From Fictibacillus marinisediminis (GTDB lineage: Bacteria > Bacillota > Bacilli > Bacillales > Fictibacillaceae): a stretch of DNA of 64,000 nt. This document shows positions 1 through 15,983 of this stretch, one piece after another. The number at the start of each line of letters is the position of its first letter. Position 1 is the stretch's first letter. The stretch lies in assembly GCF_023149135.1 (NCBI RefSeq), contig NZ_JAIWJX010000002.1:1-64000 (forward strand), written 5' to 3'. The notes under the pieces were generated by a model. The model searched no databases and was not told where the DNA came from. It saw only the letters and a program-made list of their open reading frames with translations. A program made the translations under genes and the position numbers.

Positions 1-1353
1 GTGGAAAATATTAATGACCTATGGAACAAAGCACTGGCTGCCATGGAAAAGAAGGTCAGTAAGCCCAGCTTTGAGACATGGTTGAAGTCCACAGCGGCAC
101 ATGCACTGCAAAATGATACGCTTATCATTACTGCACCGAACGAGTTTGCCCGGGACTGGCTGGAATCCCGTTATTCCACCCTGATCTCGGAAACCCTCCA
201 GGATGTAACCGGTGCTGCGCTGGATGTCAAATTCATCATTCCTCAAAATCAGATGGAAGAAGAAGTTGACCTTGAAAAAGTGTTAAAGAAAACACAAAAA
301 GTAAATGTGGAGCAGCAAGAAGAAGTGAAACAAAGCATGCTGAATCCGAAGTACACTTTTGACCGGTTCGTTATCGGGTCAGGGAACCGATTCGCCCATG
401 CTGCTTCTCTTGCGGTGGCTGAAGCTCCCGCCAAAGCCTATAATCCTTTGTTTATCTATGGAGGCGTAGGTTTGGGGAAGACCCACTTGATGCATGCGAT
501 CGGCCATTATGTGATCGACCATAAACCCAATGCCAAAGTGGCGTATTTGTCCTCTGAAAAGTTTACAAATGAGTTCATTAACTCGATCCGTGACAACAAA
601 ACTGTCGAATTTAGAAATAAATTCAGGAGTGTTGACGTTCTATTGATTGATGATATTCAGTTTTTGGCGGGAAAAGAACAGACTCAGGAAGAATTCTTCC
701 ATACGTTCAACGCTCTTCATGAAGAAAGCAAGCAGATTGTTATTTCAAGTGACCGTCCTCCAAAAGAGATTCCTACATTAGAGGACAGGCTCCGTTCCCG
801 TTTTGAATGGGGGCTGATTACAGATATCACTCCGCCGGACCTCGAGACGAGAATTGCGATTCTTCGTAAAAAAGCGAAAGCAGAAGGATTGGACATTCCA
901 AATGAAGTGATGCTTTACATCGCGAATCAAATCGACACCAACATCCGTGAACTGGAAGGGGCTTTGATCCGTGTTGTTGCCTATTCTTCTCTTATTAACC
1001 AGGATATGAATGCGGATCTGGCAGCAGAGGCATTGAAGGACATCATTCCTTCCTCTAAACCGCGTATGATCACGATTCATCATATTCAAGAGATTGTCGG
1101 CAGGCATTATAATATCAAGCTTGAAGATTTCACTGCCAAGAAGAGGACAAAGTCTGTTGCCTTTCCTCGACAGATCGCCATGTATCTCGCAAGGGAGCTG
1201 ACCGACAATTCACTGCCTAAGATCGGCGAAGAATTTGGGGGAAGGGACCATACGACTGTCCTGCACGCTCATGAGAAAATTTCAAACTTAATGGTTTCCG
1301 ACCAGCTGCTGCAAAAGAATATCAAGGAAATTCACGATCAGTTAAAATCGTAG
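1..1353 (+). CDS. dnaA: Chromosomal replication initiator DnaA
   Basis: DnaA binds DnaA boxes at oriC, oligomerises with ATP and melts the origin. The 450-residue protein has the family's usual length and all four domains: an N-terminal interaction domain (about 1-80), a linker rich in E, K and Q (about 85-112), an AAA+ ATPase with Walker A GGVGLGKT at 154-161 and Walker B LLIDDIQ at 214-220, and a C-terminal DNA-binding domain with the signature GGRDHTTV at 413-420. It starts with GTG at the first base of the window, so its promoter and ribosome-binding site lie outside. The boxes it is expected to bind lie directly downstream, before dnaN. Identification is certain; origin role is established family knowledge. 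Confidence 0.99.
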   Translation: MENINDLWNKALAAMEKKVSKPSFETWLKSTAAHALQNDTLIITAPNEFARDWLESRYSTLISETLQDVTGAALDVKFIIPQNQMEEEVDLEKVLKKTQKVNVEQQEEVKQSMLNPKYTFDRFVIGSGNRFAHAASLAVAEAPAKAYNPLFIYGGVGLGKTHLMHAIGHYVIDHKPNAKVAYLSSEKFTNEFINSIRDNKTVEFRNKFRSVDVLLIDDIQFLAGKEQTQEEFFHTFNALHEESKQIVISSDRPPKEIPTLEDRLRSRFEWGLITDITPPDLETRIAILRKKAKAEGLDIPNEVMLYIANQIDTNIRELEGALIRVVAYSSLINQDMNADLAAEALKDIIPSSKPRMITIHHIQEIVGRHYNIKLEDFTAKKRTKSVAFPRQIAMYLARELTDNSLPKIGEEFGGRDHTTVLHAHEKISNLMVSDQLLQKNIKEIHDQLKS

Positions 1354-1378
1354 TGCCTCTATAAGCACCTGTTTTTGC

Positions 1379-1530
1379 TGTGAATACTGTGAATAACCGG
1401 TACATGCTTATACACAGTCTGTCCACATGTGGATAGGCTGTTCTTCCTTTAACTTTTTGCGGTTATCCACAGATTCACAGGCCCTACTATTACTACGACT
1501 ATTTTTTATTTAAAAAAATGAATAATATAA
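1379..1530 (+). other. oriC: oriC: DnaA boxes, DnaA-trios and AT-rich unwinding region
   Basis: The dnaA-dnaN gap holds a cluster of DnaA-box-like 9-mers. The best is the perfect TTATCCACA at 1463-1471; others are TTATACACA at 1408-1416, TGTGGATAG at 1428-1436, TGTGAATAA at 1388-1396 and TGTGAATAC at 1379-1387 (the last three on the opposite strand). The perfect box is followed by a weaker GATTCACAG, a short GC-rich stretch, and six consecutive in-phase triplets CTA-CTA-TTA-CTA-CGA-CTA at 1484-1501, then an A/T run. Box, GC spacer, DnaA-trio and AT-rich DNA in this order is the basal unwinding system described for B. subtilis. A second DnaA-box cluster would be expected upstream of dnaA, outside the window. 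Confidence 0.9.
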
Positions 1531-1566
1531 CACAATTTCAAAATGAAAATGTTCAGGGGGATGACG

Positions 1567-2709
1567 ATGAAATTTCAAATTAACCGAAGCCAGCTAATTG
1601 AAGGTGTTCAAGATGTAATGAAGGCCGTTTCTTCACGAACAACGATACCAATTTTGACAGGGATCAAAATGGACGTACATAGTGAAGGAATGACATTAAC
1701 CGGCAGTGATTCCGATATATCCATTGAACGATTGATTCCTATGGAAGAGAACGGAACTGTCAATTTAGAAGTTCAAAAACCCGGAAGTATCGTGCTGCAA
1801 GCAAGGTATTTCTCTGAAATCGTTAAAAAACTGCCAAATGACACGGTTGAGATCGAAGTCGGGGAACGTTTTGAAACAAAGCTTCGTTCGGGAGCATCCG
1901 AATTCAGCCTGGTTGGCCTGGATCCTGAAGAATATCCTCGCCTTCCTCAGATTGAAGAACAAAATGTGTTCAGTATTCAAGGAGATCTGCTTCGCCAGAT
2001 TATCAGGCAAACTGTCTTTGCGGTGTCCACGTCAGAAACACGCCCTATATTAACCGGGGTGAACATCAAGCTTGAGGATGGTGTTTTAAGCTGTGTAGCA
2101 ACAGACAGCCATCGCCTCGCACTGCGCACTGCAAGAATTGAGAGCAACACGGAAGAATTATCGTTTCAGAATGTTGTCATTCCAGGCAAAAGCCTGAATG
2201 AACTTTCGAAGATCGTAGAAGAATCCAGTGAACTCGTTCAAATCGTTGTGACCGATAATCAAGTACTGTTCAAAACGAAGAATACATTGTTCTTCTCCCG
2301 CCTGCTCGACGGCAATTATCCTGATACGAGCAAGCTGCTTCCTAGTGAGAGCAAAACAACACTCGGATTATCTACGAAAGATTTCCTGCAGGCGATTGAC
2401 CGTGCTTCCCTTTTAGCAAGAGAGGGCAGAAATAATGTGGTCAAGCTGGCCACCCTGGATAACCAGACAGTCGAGATCTCTTCCAACTCACCGGAAATCG
2501 GAAAAGTTTACGAGAATGTCATCACTGAATCGATGGAGGGAGAAGATCTTAAGATTTCGTTCAACGCGAAATATATGATTGATGCCCTAAAAGCGATGGA
2601 TTGTACAGAAATTAAAGTCTTGTTTACAGGTGCTATGCGGCCGTTCCTTATCACACCTGTAGAAAATGAGACAGTTAAACAGCTCATTCTTCCTGTCAGA
2701 ACGTATTAA
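1567..2709 (+). CDS. dnaN: DNA polymerase III sliding clamp (beta subunit)
   Basis: The beta clamp is a ring-shaped homodimer that tethers DNA polymerase III to its template and serves as a docking platform for repair and regulatory proteins, including YabA encoded later in this window. The ATG at 1567 gives 380 residues, the usual length, beginning MKFQINRSQLIEGVQDV, and it follows a GGGGG ribosome-binding site by six bases; in-frame ATGs at 1543 and 1549 lie upstream of that site. The protein is colinear with Bacillus DnaN over its whole length, including AVSTSETRPILTG, the internal FFSRLLDGNYPDT and the terminal LILPVRTY. It lies just downstream of oriC and ends at a hairpin. Confidence 0.98.
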   Translation: MKFQINRSQLIEGVQDVMKAVSSRTTIPILTGIKMDVHSEGMTLTGSDSDISIERLIPMEENGTVNLEVQKPGSIVLQARYFSEIVKKLPNDTVEIEVGERFETKLRSGASEFSLVGLDPEEYPRLPQIEEQNVFSIQGDLLRQIIRQTVFAVSTSETRPILTGVNIKLEDGVLSCVATDSHRLALRTARIESNTEELSFQNVVIPGKSLNELSKIVEESSELVQIVVTDNQVLFKTKNTLFFSRLLDGNYPDTSKLLPSESKTTLGLSTKDFLQAIDRASLLAREGRNNVVKLATLDNQTVEISSNSPEIGKVYENVITESMEGEDLKISFNAKYMIDALKAMDCTEIKVLFTGAMRPFLITPVENETVKQLILPVRTY

Positions 2710-2726
2710 GAACATAAATTACGCAT

Positions 2727-2759
2727 AAAAAGCTGCTGGTCTTTATCCGGCAGCTTTTA
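2727..2759 (+). terminator. Hairpin after dnaN
   Basis: AAAAGCTGCTGG pairs with CCGGCAGCTTTT across a six-base loop, with only four T residues following. This is a weak intrinsic terminator and may be partial, letting some transcripts continue into rlbA and recF. Confidence 0.55.
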
Positions 2760-2815
2760 TGCCTTTTCATAAAGAGGATAAAAATGAAAATACTAGCTAT
2801 AAAAGGGGTGTAACG

Positions 2816-3028
2816 ATGGAAACTGTAAAAATTACAACCGAGTATATTACGCTGCAGCAGCTTTTAAAACAGGTAGATGCCATCTCTAGCGGAGGAATGG
2901 TAAAATGGTATTTAGCAGAGAATGAAGTGCTGGTTAACGGTGAACCTGAAAATCGCAGAGGCAGAAAGCTTTATGAAGGCGATGCGGTTTCTGTTCCCGA
3001 TTTAGGTGAATTTACTGTAGCGAGATAG
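2816..3028 (+). CDS. rlbA: S4-domain RNA-binding protein RlbA (YaaA)
   Basis: A 70-residue single S4-domain protein, always found between dnaN and recF in Bacillaceae. The S4 fold binds structured RNA; a role with the ribosome has been suggested for the family but the precise function is not settled. Seen here: the pattern [15 protein letters not shown] followed by [21 protein letters not shown], the characteristic S4 loop. The ATG at 2816 follows AAAGGGG by seven bases; an upstream in-frame ATG at 2759 overlaps the hairpin after dnaN and is unlikely. It lies 14 bases upstream of recF, so the two genes are almost certainly cotranscribed. Confidence 0.9.
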   Translation: METVKITTEYITLQQLLKQVDAISSGGMVKWYLAENEVLVNGEPENRRGRKLYEGDAVSVPDLGEFTVAR

Positions 3029-3042
3029 ATGGGGGTATCCCG

Positions 3043-4164
3043 TTGTATATTGAAGAATTAAACATTAGGAACTACCGGAATTATTCGTCCCAGGAGATTA
3101 ACTTTGAAAACAAAGTGAATGTGTTTCTTGGTGAAAACGCACAGGGTAAAACAAATGTGATGGAGGCCATCTATGTGCTTGCGATGGCTAAATCCCACAG
3201 GACTCCTCGTGATAAAGAATTAATCTATTGGGACGAAGAATATGCTAAAATAGAAGGACGGGTTCAAAAAAGGACCGGACCATTCAGTTTAAGCCTGGTC
3301 ATTTCGCAAAAAGGAAAGAAAGCAAAAGTCAATGGACTTGAACAGCGGAGGCTGACTGATTATATAGGGGCATTAAATGTCGTCATGTTTGCACCTGAGG
3401 ATTTGAATCTTGTAAAAGGGAGTCCGCAGGTGCGACGTCGTTTTATCGATATGGAGATCGGACAGGTCAATCCTGTATATCTCCACTACCTGACCCAATA
3501 TCAAAAAGTCCTCGCTCAGCGCAACTCGCTTTTGCGGGATATGCAGCGGAACCGTTCTAAAGAAAACGGAGTCATGCTGGATATCCTGACTGAACAAATG
3601 ATTCAGTCTGCTGCAAGAGTTACAGAAAAACGCATGAGCTATATGAAACTGCTTCAAAGCTGGGCCGATCCGATCCATCACGGGATCAGCCGGGGGCTTG
3701 AAAGGCTGGAAGTTTTATATAAACCGACCATTGAGGTATGTGAAGAGCAAGAATTGTCGAAAATGATAGAAGCTTATGAACAAAAGTTTGTTAAAATAAA
3801 AGATAGAGAACTAGAACGAGGGACCACTCTTTTCGGACCGCACCGTGACGACCTGCTTTTCCACGTGAACGGAAAAGATGTGCAGACGTTCGGTTCACAG
3901 GGCCAGCAGAGGACTACTGCGCTTTCGATCAAACTTGCAGAAATCGATCTCATTCATTCAGAAGTCGGGGAATATCCGCTGCTGCTGCTGGATGACGTTT
4001 TATCAGAACTTGATGATTACAGGCAGTCTCATCTGCTGAACACCATTCAAGGCAAAGTACAAACGTTTGTAACGACAACAAGTGTGGAAGGTATTCATCA
4101 CGAAACGCTGGAAAAGGCGGCAACGTACCATGTCGAACAAGGTTCGATTGAACGGATAAGGTGA
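3043..4164 (+). CDS. recF: DNA replication and repair protein RecF
   Basis: RecF is an SMC/ABC-type ATPase that, with RecO and RecR (recR is at 29308), loads RecA on gapped single-stranded DNA. The 373-residue protein shows Walker A GENAQGKT at 30-37, the ABC signature region SQGQQRT at about 285-291, and Walker B LLLLDD at 313-318 followed by the D-loop VLSELD. The start is TTG at 3043, preceded by GGGGG; translation from it begins [14 protein letters not shown], which matches the family exactly. The gene is followed after eight bases by remB. Confidence 0.97.
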   Translation: MYIEELNIRNYRNYSSQEINFENKVNVFLGENAQGKTNVMEAIYVLAMAKSHRTPRDKELIYWDEEYAKIEGRVQKRTGPFSLSLVISQKGKKAKVNGLEQRRLTDYIGALNVVMFAPEDLNLVKGSPQVRRRFIDMEIGQVNPVYLHYLTQYQKVLAQRNSLLRDMQRNRSKENGVMLDILTEQMIQSAARVTEKRMSYMKLLQSWADPIHHGISRGLERLEVLYKPTIEVCEEQELSKMIEAYEQKFVKIKDRELERGTTLFGPHRDDLLFHVNGKDVQTFGSQGQQRTTALSIKLAEIDLIHSEVGEYPLLLLDDVLSELDDYRQSHLLNTIQGKVQTFVTTTSVEGIHHETLEKAATYHVEQGSIERIR

Positions 4165-4172
4165 GGTGAACC

Positions 4173-4442
4173 ATGTTACTTCATATTGGCGAAGAAGCGG
4201 TGATCCAGCAAAAAGATATCATAGCTATTCTGGATTACCATGCTCTTGAAAGCTCGGAATTAATGAACGCCTTTTTAAGGCAGCACAAAGAAAAGAAAAG
4301 CATGGTCAATCTATGCGACACAAATCCAAAATCCGTTATCATCACAAAGAAACAGGTTTATATCTCCCCTCTCTCCTCGATCACACTGAAAAAACGGGCA
4401 GGAGAACGTATTGATTTTGCCCATAGCTGGTATTTAAAATAA
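4173..4442 (+). CDS. remB: Extracellular matrix regulator RemB (YaaB)
   Basis: An 89-residue DUF370-family protein. In B. subtilis RemA and RemB promote expression of biofilm matrix genes; RemA is a DNA-binding activator and RemB is its paralogue. The start MLLHIGEEAVI and the segment KSVIITKKQVYISPLSSITLKKR are typical. It lies between recF and gyrB as in other Bacillus species, with a GAGGTGA ribosome-binding site overlapping the recF stop. The assignment rests on sequence pattern and position; a function in this organism is inferred. Confidence 0.85.
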   Translation: MLLHIGEEAVIQQKDIIAILDYHALESSELMNAFLRQHKEKKSMVNLCDTNPKSVIITKKQVYISPLSSITLKKRAGERIDFAHSWYLK

Positions 4443-4481
4443 AAGGCTTTATTTGAAATTGTTCCCGAAACCGAAATGTAG

Positions 4482-6416
<1,935 letters not shown>

Positions 6417-6423
6417 CAACAGT

Positions 6424-6447
6424 GGAAACAGGGCATACCCCTGTTTC
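6424..6447 (+). terminator. Hairpin between gyrB and gyrA
   Basis: GAAACAGGG pairs with CCCTGTTTC over a short loop. The T tract does not follow immediately, so it is more likely an mRNA processing or stability hairpin than a strong terminator. Confidence 0.4.
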
Positions 6448-6540
6448 TCTTACCGTTTTTATAGATATTATTTGTAAGGAAATGAGTGCACCGTAAAGAG
6501 AATTTCTTATGGATCATGCAGTAAATGGAGGTTAGAACTA

Positions 6541-9066
6541 ATGTCTGAAGCAGATCAATCCCGGGTGAAGGAAATAAATATCAGCTCGGAAATGCGTACA
6601 TCATTTATGGATTATGCGATGAGCGTTATCGTAAGCCGTGCTCTTCCTGATGTCCGTGACGGCCTGAAGCCTGTTCACCGGCGGATTCTTTATGCAATGA
6701 ACGACCTGGGCATGACCGCCGATAAAGCGTACAAAAAGTCCGCTCGTATCGTCGGGGAAGTTATCGGTAAGTATCACCCTCACGGCGACTCTGCCGTATA
6801 TGAAACGATGGTTCGTATGGCGCAGGATTTTGCATATCGCCACATGCTGATCGATGGCCACGGCAACTTTGGTTCCGTGGATGGGGACGCCGCTGCGGCA
6901 ATGCGTTATACAGAAGCAAGAATGTCAAAAATTGCGATGGAAATGGTCCGTGACATCAACAAGGACACGATTGACTATAAGGATAACTATGACGGCTCCG
7001 AACGTGAACCGATTGTTATGCCTTCCCGTTTTCCAAACCTCTTGGTCAACGGTACTTCCGGGATTGCGGTTGGGATGGCAACCAATATTCCTCCTCACCA
7101 TCTCGGAGAAGTCATCGACGGTATTTTGGAACTCAGCCGAAATCCCGATATTTCTATTCCGGAACTAATGGAATTCATTCCTGGGCCGGATTTCCCGACA
7201 GCAGGTGAAATTTTAGGACGTGAAGGAATCAGGAAAGCTTACCAGACTGGAAGAGGCTCCATCATTATCCGTGCCAAAGCAGAGATTGAAGAACAGGCGA
7301 ACGGCAAAAGTACGATTATCGTTAATGAAATTCCTTACCAAGTCAACAAAGCCCGCCTGATCGAAAAGATCGCAGAATTAGTCAGGGATAAAAAGATTGA
7401 CGGCATCACTGATCTTCGCGACGAATCAGACCGAAATGGAATGCGTATTGTCATCGAAGTCCGCCGTGATGCGAATGCCAATGTACTCTTAAATAACCTT
7501 TATAAACAGACGGCGCTGCAAACCAGCTTCGGTATCAATATGCTGGCATTGGTCGATGGGCAGCCGAAAGTACTGAACCTTAAAGAATGTCTGTATTATT
7601 ACTTGAAACATCAGCAGGTCATCATCCGCCGCAGAACCGAGTTCGATCTTCGGAAAGCAGAAGCGCGTGCTCATATTCTTGAAGGCTTAAGAATTGCGCT
7701 GGATCATCTTGATGAAGTCATCGCCCTTATACGTTCTTCAAGAACAACAGAGATTGCGCGAGACGGCTTGATGGAGAAATTCTCTCTAAGCTATGAACAG
7801 GCTCAAGCCATCCTGGAAATGAGGCTTCAACGTTTGACAGGCCTGGAGCGGGACAAGATTGAAAATGAGTATAAAGAGCTTGTCGCTCTCATTGCAGAGC
7901 TGAAAGCCATCCTGGCAGATGAGGAAAGGATTCTCGAAATCATTCGTGAAGAACTCACTGAGATTAAAGAACGCTTCAGTGATGCGCGCCGTACGAACAT
8001 TACCGTCGGCTTCGACATGATTGAAGATGAGGACCTCATTCCAAGAACAAATGTCGTCATTACTTTGACGAACAAGGGATACATTAAGCGTCTTCCCATC
8101 TCCACCTACCGCTCACAGCGTCGAGGCGGCCGCGGCATCCAAGGCATGGGAACGGGTGAAGATGATTTCGTGGAACATCTCTTTACAACAAACTCTCATA
8201 ATACGATCCTCTTCTTTACGAATAAAGGTAAAGTGTACCGCCTGAAAGGTTATGAGATTCCTGAAATGAGCAGAACGGCAAAAGGAATTCCGATTGTCAA
8301 CATGCTTCAGGTTGAACGGGATGAGACGATTTCAGCTGTCATTCCTGTAGAAGAATTCGAGGATACGTGGTACCTCAACTTCATGACGAGACATGGGATT
8401 ACGAAACGTTCTCCGCTTTCTCAGTTTGCTAATATCCGAAAGGGCGGTCTGTTTGCCATTACCTTGCGTGAAGATGACGAGCTGATGGGTGTTAAACTGA
8501 CAGATGGCAGCAAGGAGATTATCGTTGGAACAAGCCAGGGAATGGCGATTCGCTATAAAGAGGATGATGTACGATCAATGGGCCGTACAGCTGCAGGAGT
8601 AAAAGCTGTAACTCTTGGCGAAGACGATTATGTCGTCGGAATGGAAGTTCTCGATGAAGCACAGGATGTATTAATCGTTACGAAAAAAGGTTACGGAAAA
8701 CGTACACCAATGGAAGAATACCGTCTGCAGTCACGCGGCGGAAAAGGAATCAAAACCTGCAACATCACCGATCGAAACGGAGCGATCATCGCGCTTAAAA
8801 CGGTAACGAATGATGAAGACCTCATGATCATTACCGCTGACGGCATCCTGATCCGTATGAACATGTCCGGCATCTCATCCATGGGAAGAAATACTCAGGG
8901 TGTGAAATTGATCTCCATGCACGAAGGCAACCATGTAGCCACTGTTGCGGTTGTAGAAAAAGAACTCGATGAAGATCTTGAAGACGGATTGGAAGAAGAA
9001 ATGGAAGGCCACGAAGATACACAGGCACCAGAAGAAGCTTCTAATGAAAACGATACAGAAGAATAA
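6541..9066 (+). CDS. gyrA: DNA gyrase subunit A
   Basis: GyrA is the DNA breakage-reunion subunit of gyrase. The 841-residue protein has the catalytic tyrosine at Y123 in RYTEAR, and the quinolone-resistance-determining stretch [15 protein letters not shown] carries Ser84 and Glu88, the usual susceptible residues. The GyrA box QRRGGRG is at 526-532, as expected for true gyrase rather than topoisomerase IV, and leads into the six-bladed C-terminal wrapping domain. The last 35 residues are strongly acidic (Glu/Asp-rich), a common feature of Gram-positive GyrA tails. AATGGAGG lies upstream of the ATG. A strong terminator follows. Confidence 0.98.
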   Translation: MSEADQSRVKEINISSEMRTSFMDYAMSVIVSRALPDVRDGLKPVHRRILYAMNDLGMTADKAYKKSARIVGEVIGKYHPHGDSAVYETMVRMAQDFAYRHMLIDGHGNFGSVDGDAAAAMRYTEARMSKIAMEMVRDINKDTIDYKDNYDGSEREPIVMPSRFPNLLVNGTSGIAVGMATNIPPHHLGEVIDGILELSRNPDISIPELMEFIPGPDFPTAGEILGREGIRKAYQTGRGSIIIRAKAEIEEQANGKSTIIVNEIPYQVNKARLIEKIAELVRDKKIDGITDLRDESDRNGMRIVIEVRRDANANVLLNNLYKQTALQTSFGINMLALVDGQPKVLNLKECLYYYLKHQQVIIRRRTEFDLRKAEARAHILEGLRIALDHLDEVIALIRSSRTTEIARDGLMEKFSLSYEQAQAILEMRLQRLTGLERDKIENEYKELVALIAELKAILADEERILEIIREELTEIKERFSDARRTNITVGFDMIEDEDLIPRTNVVITLTNKGYIKRLPISTYRSQRRGGRGIQGMGTGEDDFVEHLFTTNSHNTILFFTNKGKVYRLKGYEIPEMSRTAKGIPIVNMLQVERDETISAVIPVEEFEDTWYLNFMTRHGITKRSPLSQFANIRKGGLFAITLREDDELMGVKLTDGSKEIIVGTSQGMAIRYKEDDVRSMGRTAAGVKAVTLGEDDYVVGMEVLDEAQDVLIVTKKGYGKRTPMEEYRLQSRGGKGIKTCNITDRNGAIIALKTVTNDEDLMIITADGILIRMNMSGISSMGRNTQGVKLISMHEGNHVATVAVVEKELDEDLEDGLEEEMEGHEDTQAPEEASNENDTEE

Positions 9067-9071
9067 TTGAT

Positions 9072-9109
9072 AAAAAGAGGAAAATAATCATATATTTTCC
9101 TCTTTTTTA
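9072..9109 (+). terminator. Intrinsic terminator after gyrA
   Basis: AAAAAGAGGAAAAT pairs with ATTTTCCTCTTTTTT, a long A-T-flanked stem ending in a T tract; it can act in both directions. Confidence 0.85.
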
Positions 9110-9159
9110 TATGTAAAATGAAAAAGGAATTTCATATACATAAAAAGCGGGGAACCAAG

Positions 9160-10248
9160 ATGATAATCCATCCTTCAGCGGCAAAAGTCGGCCAAGTTCT
9201 TGCTACCGATCATTTCGGCCGTACGAATCATCCGATTATAAAGAAGAATACTGTCCTGACAGATGAGCACCTGGACATTTTATCGTTGTTCATGATCAGG
9301 GAAATTGAAATCGTCTCTGAAACTTCCGAAAATAAACAGACAACAAAGACTGCTCCTGAAAAAAGCAAGCCATCTCCTGTTTCTTCTATAGAGATGCCCG
9401 GTGCCTTCCTGCCTCTCTATAACGAAGCCGTAAAGCGATTTAAAGTGCTGTTCATCAACTGGAGAGCAGGTGCTCAAATCGATGTGCTTACATTAAGGAA
9501 TGCAATCGTACCTGTTGTGGAAAAAGGAATGGACCAGCCTGGAGGATTAAAGGACATGCAGCAGGCGGGAAATACAGACGATTATTTGTATTACCATGCA
9601 GTGTCTCTTTCTGTACTTAGTGCTTTCATAGCTAAAAAACTTGGATTCTCAAGAGGGGACTGTCTCCAGATCGGAGTGGCAGGCGCGCTGTGCGACTGCG
9701 GCATGTCCAAAATATCTCCAGCTATCTTAAAGAAAAAAGGGCCCTTGAACCTTCATGAGGTTAAAGAAATGAAGCAGCATTCCATCCAAGGCTATAACAT
9801 GCTTAAAAAATTGCCTGCTATAAAAGAAGGTGTTCTTCTCGGGGTCCTGCAGCATCATGAACGTCAGGATGGAAGCGGCTATCCACTCAAGGTTCATGGA
9901 AGCAAGCTTCATCCTTACAGCAGAATCCTTGCCGCAGCGGACGTCTACCTTGCGATGACTTCAGAAAGGCCCTACCGGAAAAAACTAAGTCCTTTTAAAG
10001 TCATCGAGCTAATGATGAAAGATCAATTCGGCCAGTTTGATCCAGCTATCATTCGGGCGGTGACGGACGGACTGTCTATCTTTTCAGCAGGGACGAGAGT
10101 AAGACTATCGGACGGCCAGACAGGAACTATCGTTTTTAAGGAAGACTCTCATCCTGCGAGACCGATTATCCAGCTGGATGAATCGTCGGCCATTATCTCT
10201 TTAAGGGACAACAATGATGTCTTTATTGAAGAAGTTCTCTCTGAATAA
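9160..10248 (+). CDS. HD-GYP-family protein with altered HD motif
   Basis: A 362-residue protein from ATG 9160 (GCGGGG seven bases upstream; an upstream ATG at 9118 is less likely). Residues about 140-310 match the HD-GYP class of cyclic-di-GMP phosphodiesterases: a conserved His at 146, HHERQDGSGYP at 232-242, AAADVY around D261 and TSERPYR at 267-273. The HD dyad is changed: where the family has HDIG this protein reads CDCG (C178, D179), so the first metal-ligand histidine is absent. The N-terminal 80 residues resemble a DUF3391-like extension and the C-terminal 50 a small beta-rich domain. Catalytic activity is therefore doubtful; a c-di-GMP-binding or scaffold role is possible. It sits alone between gyrA and the first rRNA operon. 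Confidence 0.8.
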   Translation: MIIHPSAAKVGQVLATDHFGRTNHPIIKKNTVLTDEHLDILSLFMIREIEIVSETSENKQTTKTAPEKSKPSPVSSIEMPGAFLPLYNEAVKRFKVLFINWRAGAQIDVLTLRNAIVPVVEKGMDQPGGLKDMQQAGNTDDYLYYHAVSLSVLSAFIAKKLGFSRGDCLQIGVAGALCDCGMSKISPAILKKKGPLNLHEVKEMKQHSIQGYNMLKKLPAIKEGVLLGVLQHHERQDGSGYPLKVHGSKLHPYSRILAAADVYLAMTSERPYRKKLSPFKVIELMMKDQFGQFDPAIIRAVTDGLSIFSAGTRVRLSDGQTGTIVFKEDSHPARPIIQLDESSAIISLRDNNDVFIEEVLSE

Positions 10249-10257
10249 CGGAAGCAA

Positions 10258-10291
10258 GGGAGTCCTAAAGCTAGCAGGGACTCTCTTTTTT
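10258..10291 (+). terminator. Terminator after the HD-GYP gene
   Basis: GAGTCC pairs with GGACTC over a 12-base loop and runs into CTCTTTTTT. It separates this gene from the rRNA promoters. Confidence 0.7.
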
Positions 10292-10322
10292 CATGTTTAC
10301 ACAGTTTTATTTTAAAAAACAC

Positions 10323-10351
10323 TTGCAATAGATCCATTATGGTGGTATATT
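10323..10351 (+). promoter_or_regulatory. rRNA operon 1 promoter P1
   Basis: TTGCAA at 10323-10328 and TATATT at 10346-10351, 17 bp apart. The same hexamers and spacing recur before operon 2. It is followed by a second promoter, the tandem arrangement usual for Bacillus rRNA operons. Confidence 0.7.
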
Positions 10352-10418
10352 TATTGAGCTTCTTGTTTTGCCTATTCTTTCAGGCGAACTTCTGATAAAA
10401 ACTTTTTCAGGAAAATGG

Positions 10419-10448
10419 TTGACTTAATAGATGCTAGTATGGTAATCT
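10419..10448 (+). promoter_or_regulatory. rRNA operon 1 promoter P2
   Basis: TTGACT at 10419-10424 and TAATCT at 10443-10448, 18 bp apart. The transcript from here carries the leader starting GTCGCCAAAACGAGCGGC, nearly identical in both operons, which should contain the antitermination and 16S processing signals. Confidence 0.65.
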
Positions 10449-10570
10449 AATAAAGTCGCCAAAACGAGCGGCACAAACAAAATGTTCTTTGAAAACCAAA
10501 CAAAAGCCAGGTAAGTCAGGGATTTTACAATCCCATCAATTTTTAAACTTTAAGAGCTATATCAAACACT

Positions 10571-15312
<4,742 letters not shown>

Positions 15313-15377
15313 TTAAAATAATCAGAAGTTTGGATGAAGAAGTTATCTAGTTTTGAGGGAATATACCTCAAAATATG

Positions 15378-15493
15378 TCTGGTGGCGATAGCGAAGAGGT
15401 CACACCCGTTCCCATACCGAACACGGAAGTTAAGCTCTTCAGCGCCGATGGTAGTTGGGGGCTTCCCCCTGTAAGAGTAGGACGTTGCCGGGC
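15378..15493 (+). rRNA. rrf: 5S ribosomal RNA (operon 1)
   Basis: About 116 nt beginning TCTGGTGGCGATAGCGAAGA and ending near GACGTTGCCGGGC, with the conserved loop CCGAACACGGAAGTTAAGC. It lies about 65 bases after the 23S gene and is followed directly by a terminator. Confidence 0.96.
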
Positions 15494-15497
15494 ACGA

Positions 15498-15536
15498 ACG
15501 AAGCACTGTTGGATTGATTCCAGCAGTGCTTTTTTG
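15498..15536 (+). terminator. rRNA operon 1 terminator
   Basis: AAGCACTGTTGGA pairs with TCCAGCAGTGCTT and is followed by six T. No tRNA genes follow the 5S gene. Confidence 0.9.
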
Positions 15537-15565
15537 TATGTTTTTTTATGAAAATGATGGGTTTG

Positions 15566-15678
15566 GCATGTAAAGGGTGAAAAGTCGCACGTAAAGTCTC
15601 CATTCCCGCATGTAATCCCTTCAAAGTCGCACGTAAAAGGGCCGAAGCCGCATGTAAACCGTACAAACCCGCAAGTAA
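15566..15678 (+). repeat. 21-bp-phased GCANGTAA array 1A
   Basis: Six copies of the 8-mer GCANGTAA begin at 15566, 15587, 15608, 15629, 15650 and 15671, exactly 21 bp apart. The variable base is T, C, T, C, T, A in order, so GCATGTAA and GCACGTAA alternate. The 13-base spacers are unrelated to each other. The array starts 30 bases after the rRNA terminator. No cas gene, transposase or protein likely to bind it is nearby. No function is known to me; a fixed spacing of two helical turns suggests protein sites on one face of the DNA. Confidence 0.9.
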
Positions 15679-15765
15679 CGATCCCGAATCAACAAAGTAG
15701 AACCTTCAAAATTTCCATAAAACCATCGAGGGATCAACCCAATAAGTATGAAAATGACGTGATAT

Positions 15766-15878
15766 GCAAGTAAATCTTGTCGAATCGCAAGTAACGGCTG
15801 TGAAATCGCAAGTAAACGCTGTCGAACCGCAAGTAAACAAGCCAACGCCGCAAGTAAACCCACCAAATCCGCAAGTAA
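15766..15878 (+). repeat. 21-bp-phased GCAAGTAA array 1B
   Basis: Six further copies, all GCAAGTAA, begin at 15766, 15787, 15808, 15829, 15850 and 15871, again exactly 21 bp apart and in the same orientation as array 1A. It is separated from array 1A by 95 bp, which is not a multiple of 21. The plus strand can be read as a seven-residue periodic peptide (pattern QVNxxxP), but there is no ribosome-binding site and the paralogous array changes residues freely, so coding is unlikely. Confidence 0.9.
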
Positions 15879-15983
15879 CGAAAATCACTCAAGGAAGAAC
15901 GCCTAAATCACTCCCGACTGGCCATCGAACCCTCAGAACCCCTCCCTCAAGCACCCACGAACCCTTTAAATCAAGAATCCTGC

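Noticed and set aside
3858..3873. Second parS-like site in recF (CACGTG core)
   Set aside because: Only about 12 of 16 bases match and one outer arm is lost.
15566..15878. CRISPR array
   Set aside because: The conserved part is only 8 bases, spacing is 21 bp, spacers are 13 bases and are duplicated at a second locus, and no cas genes are present.
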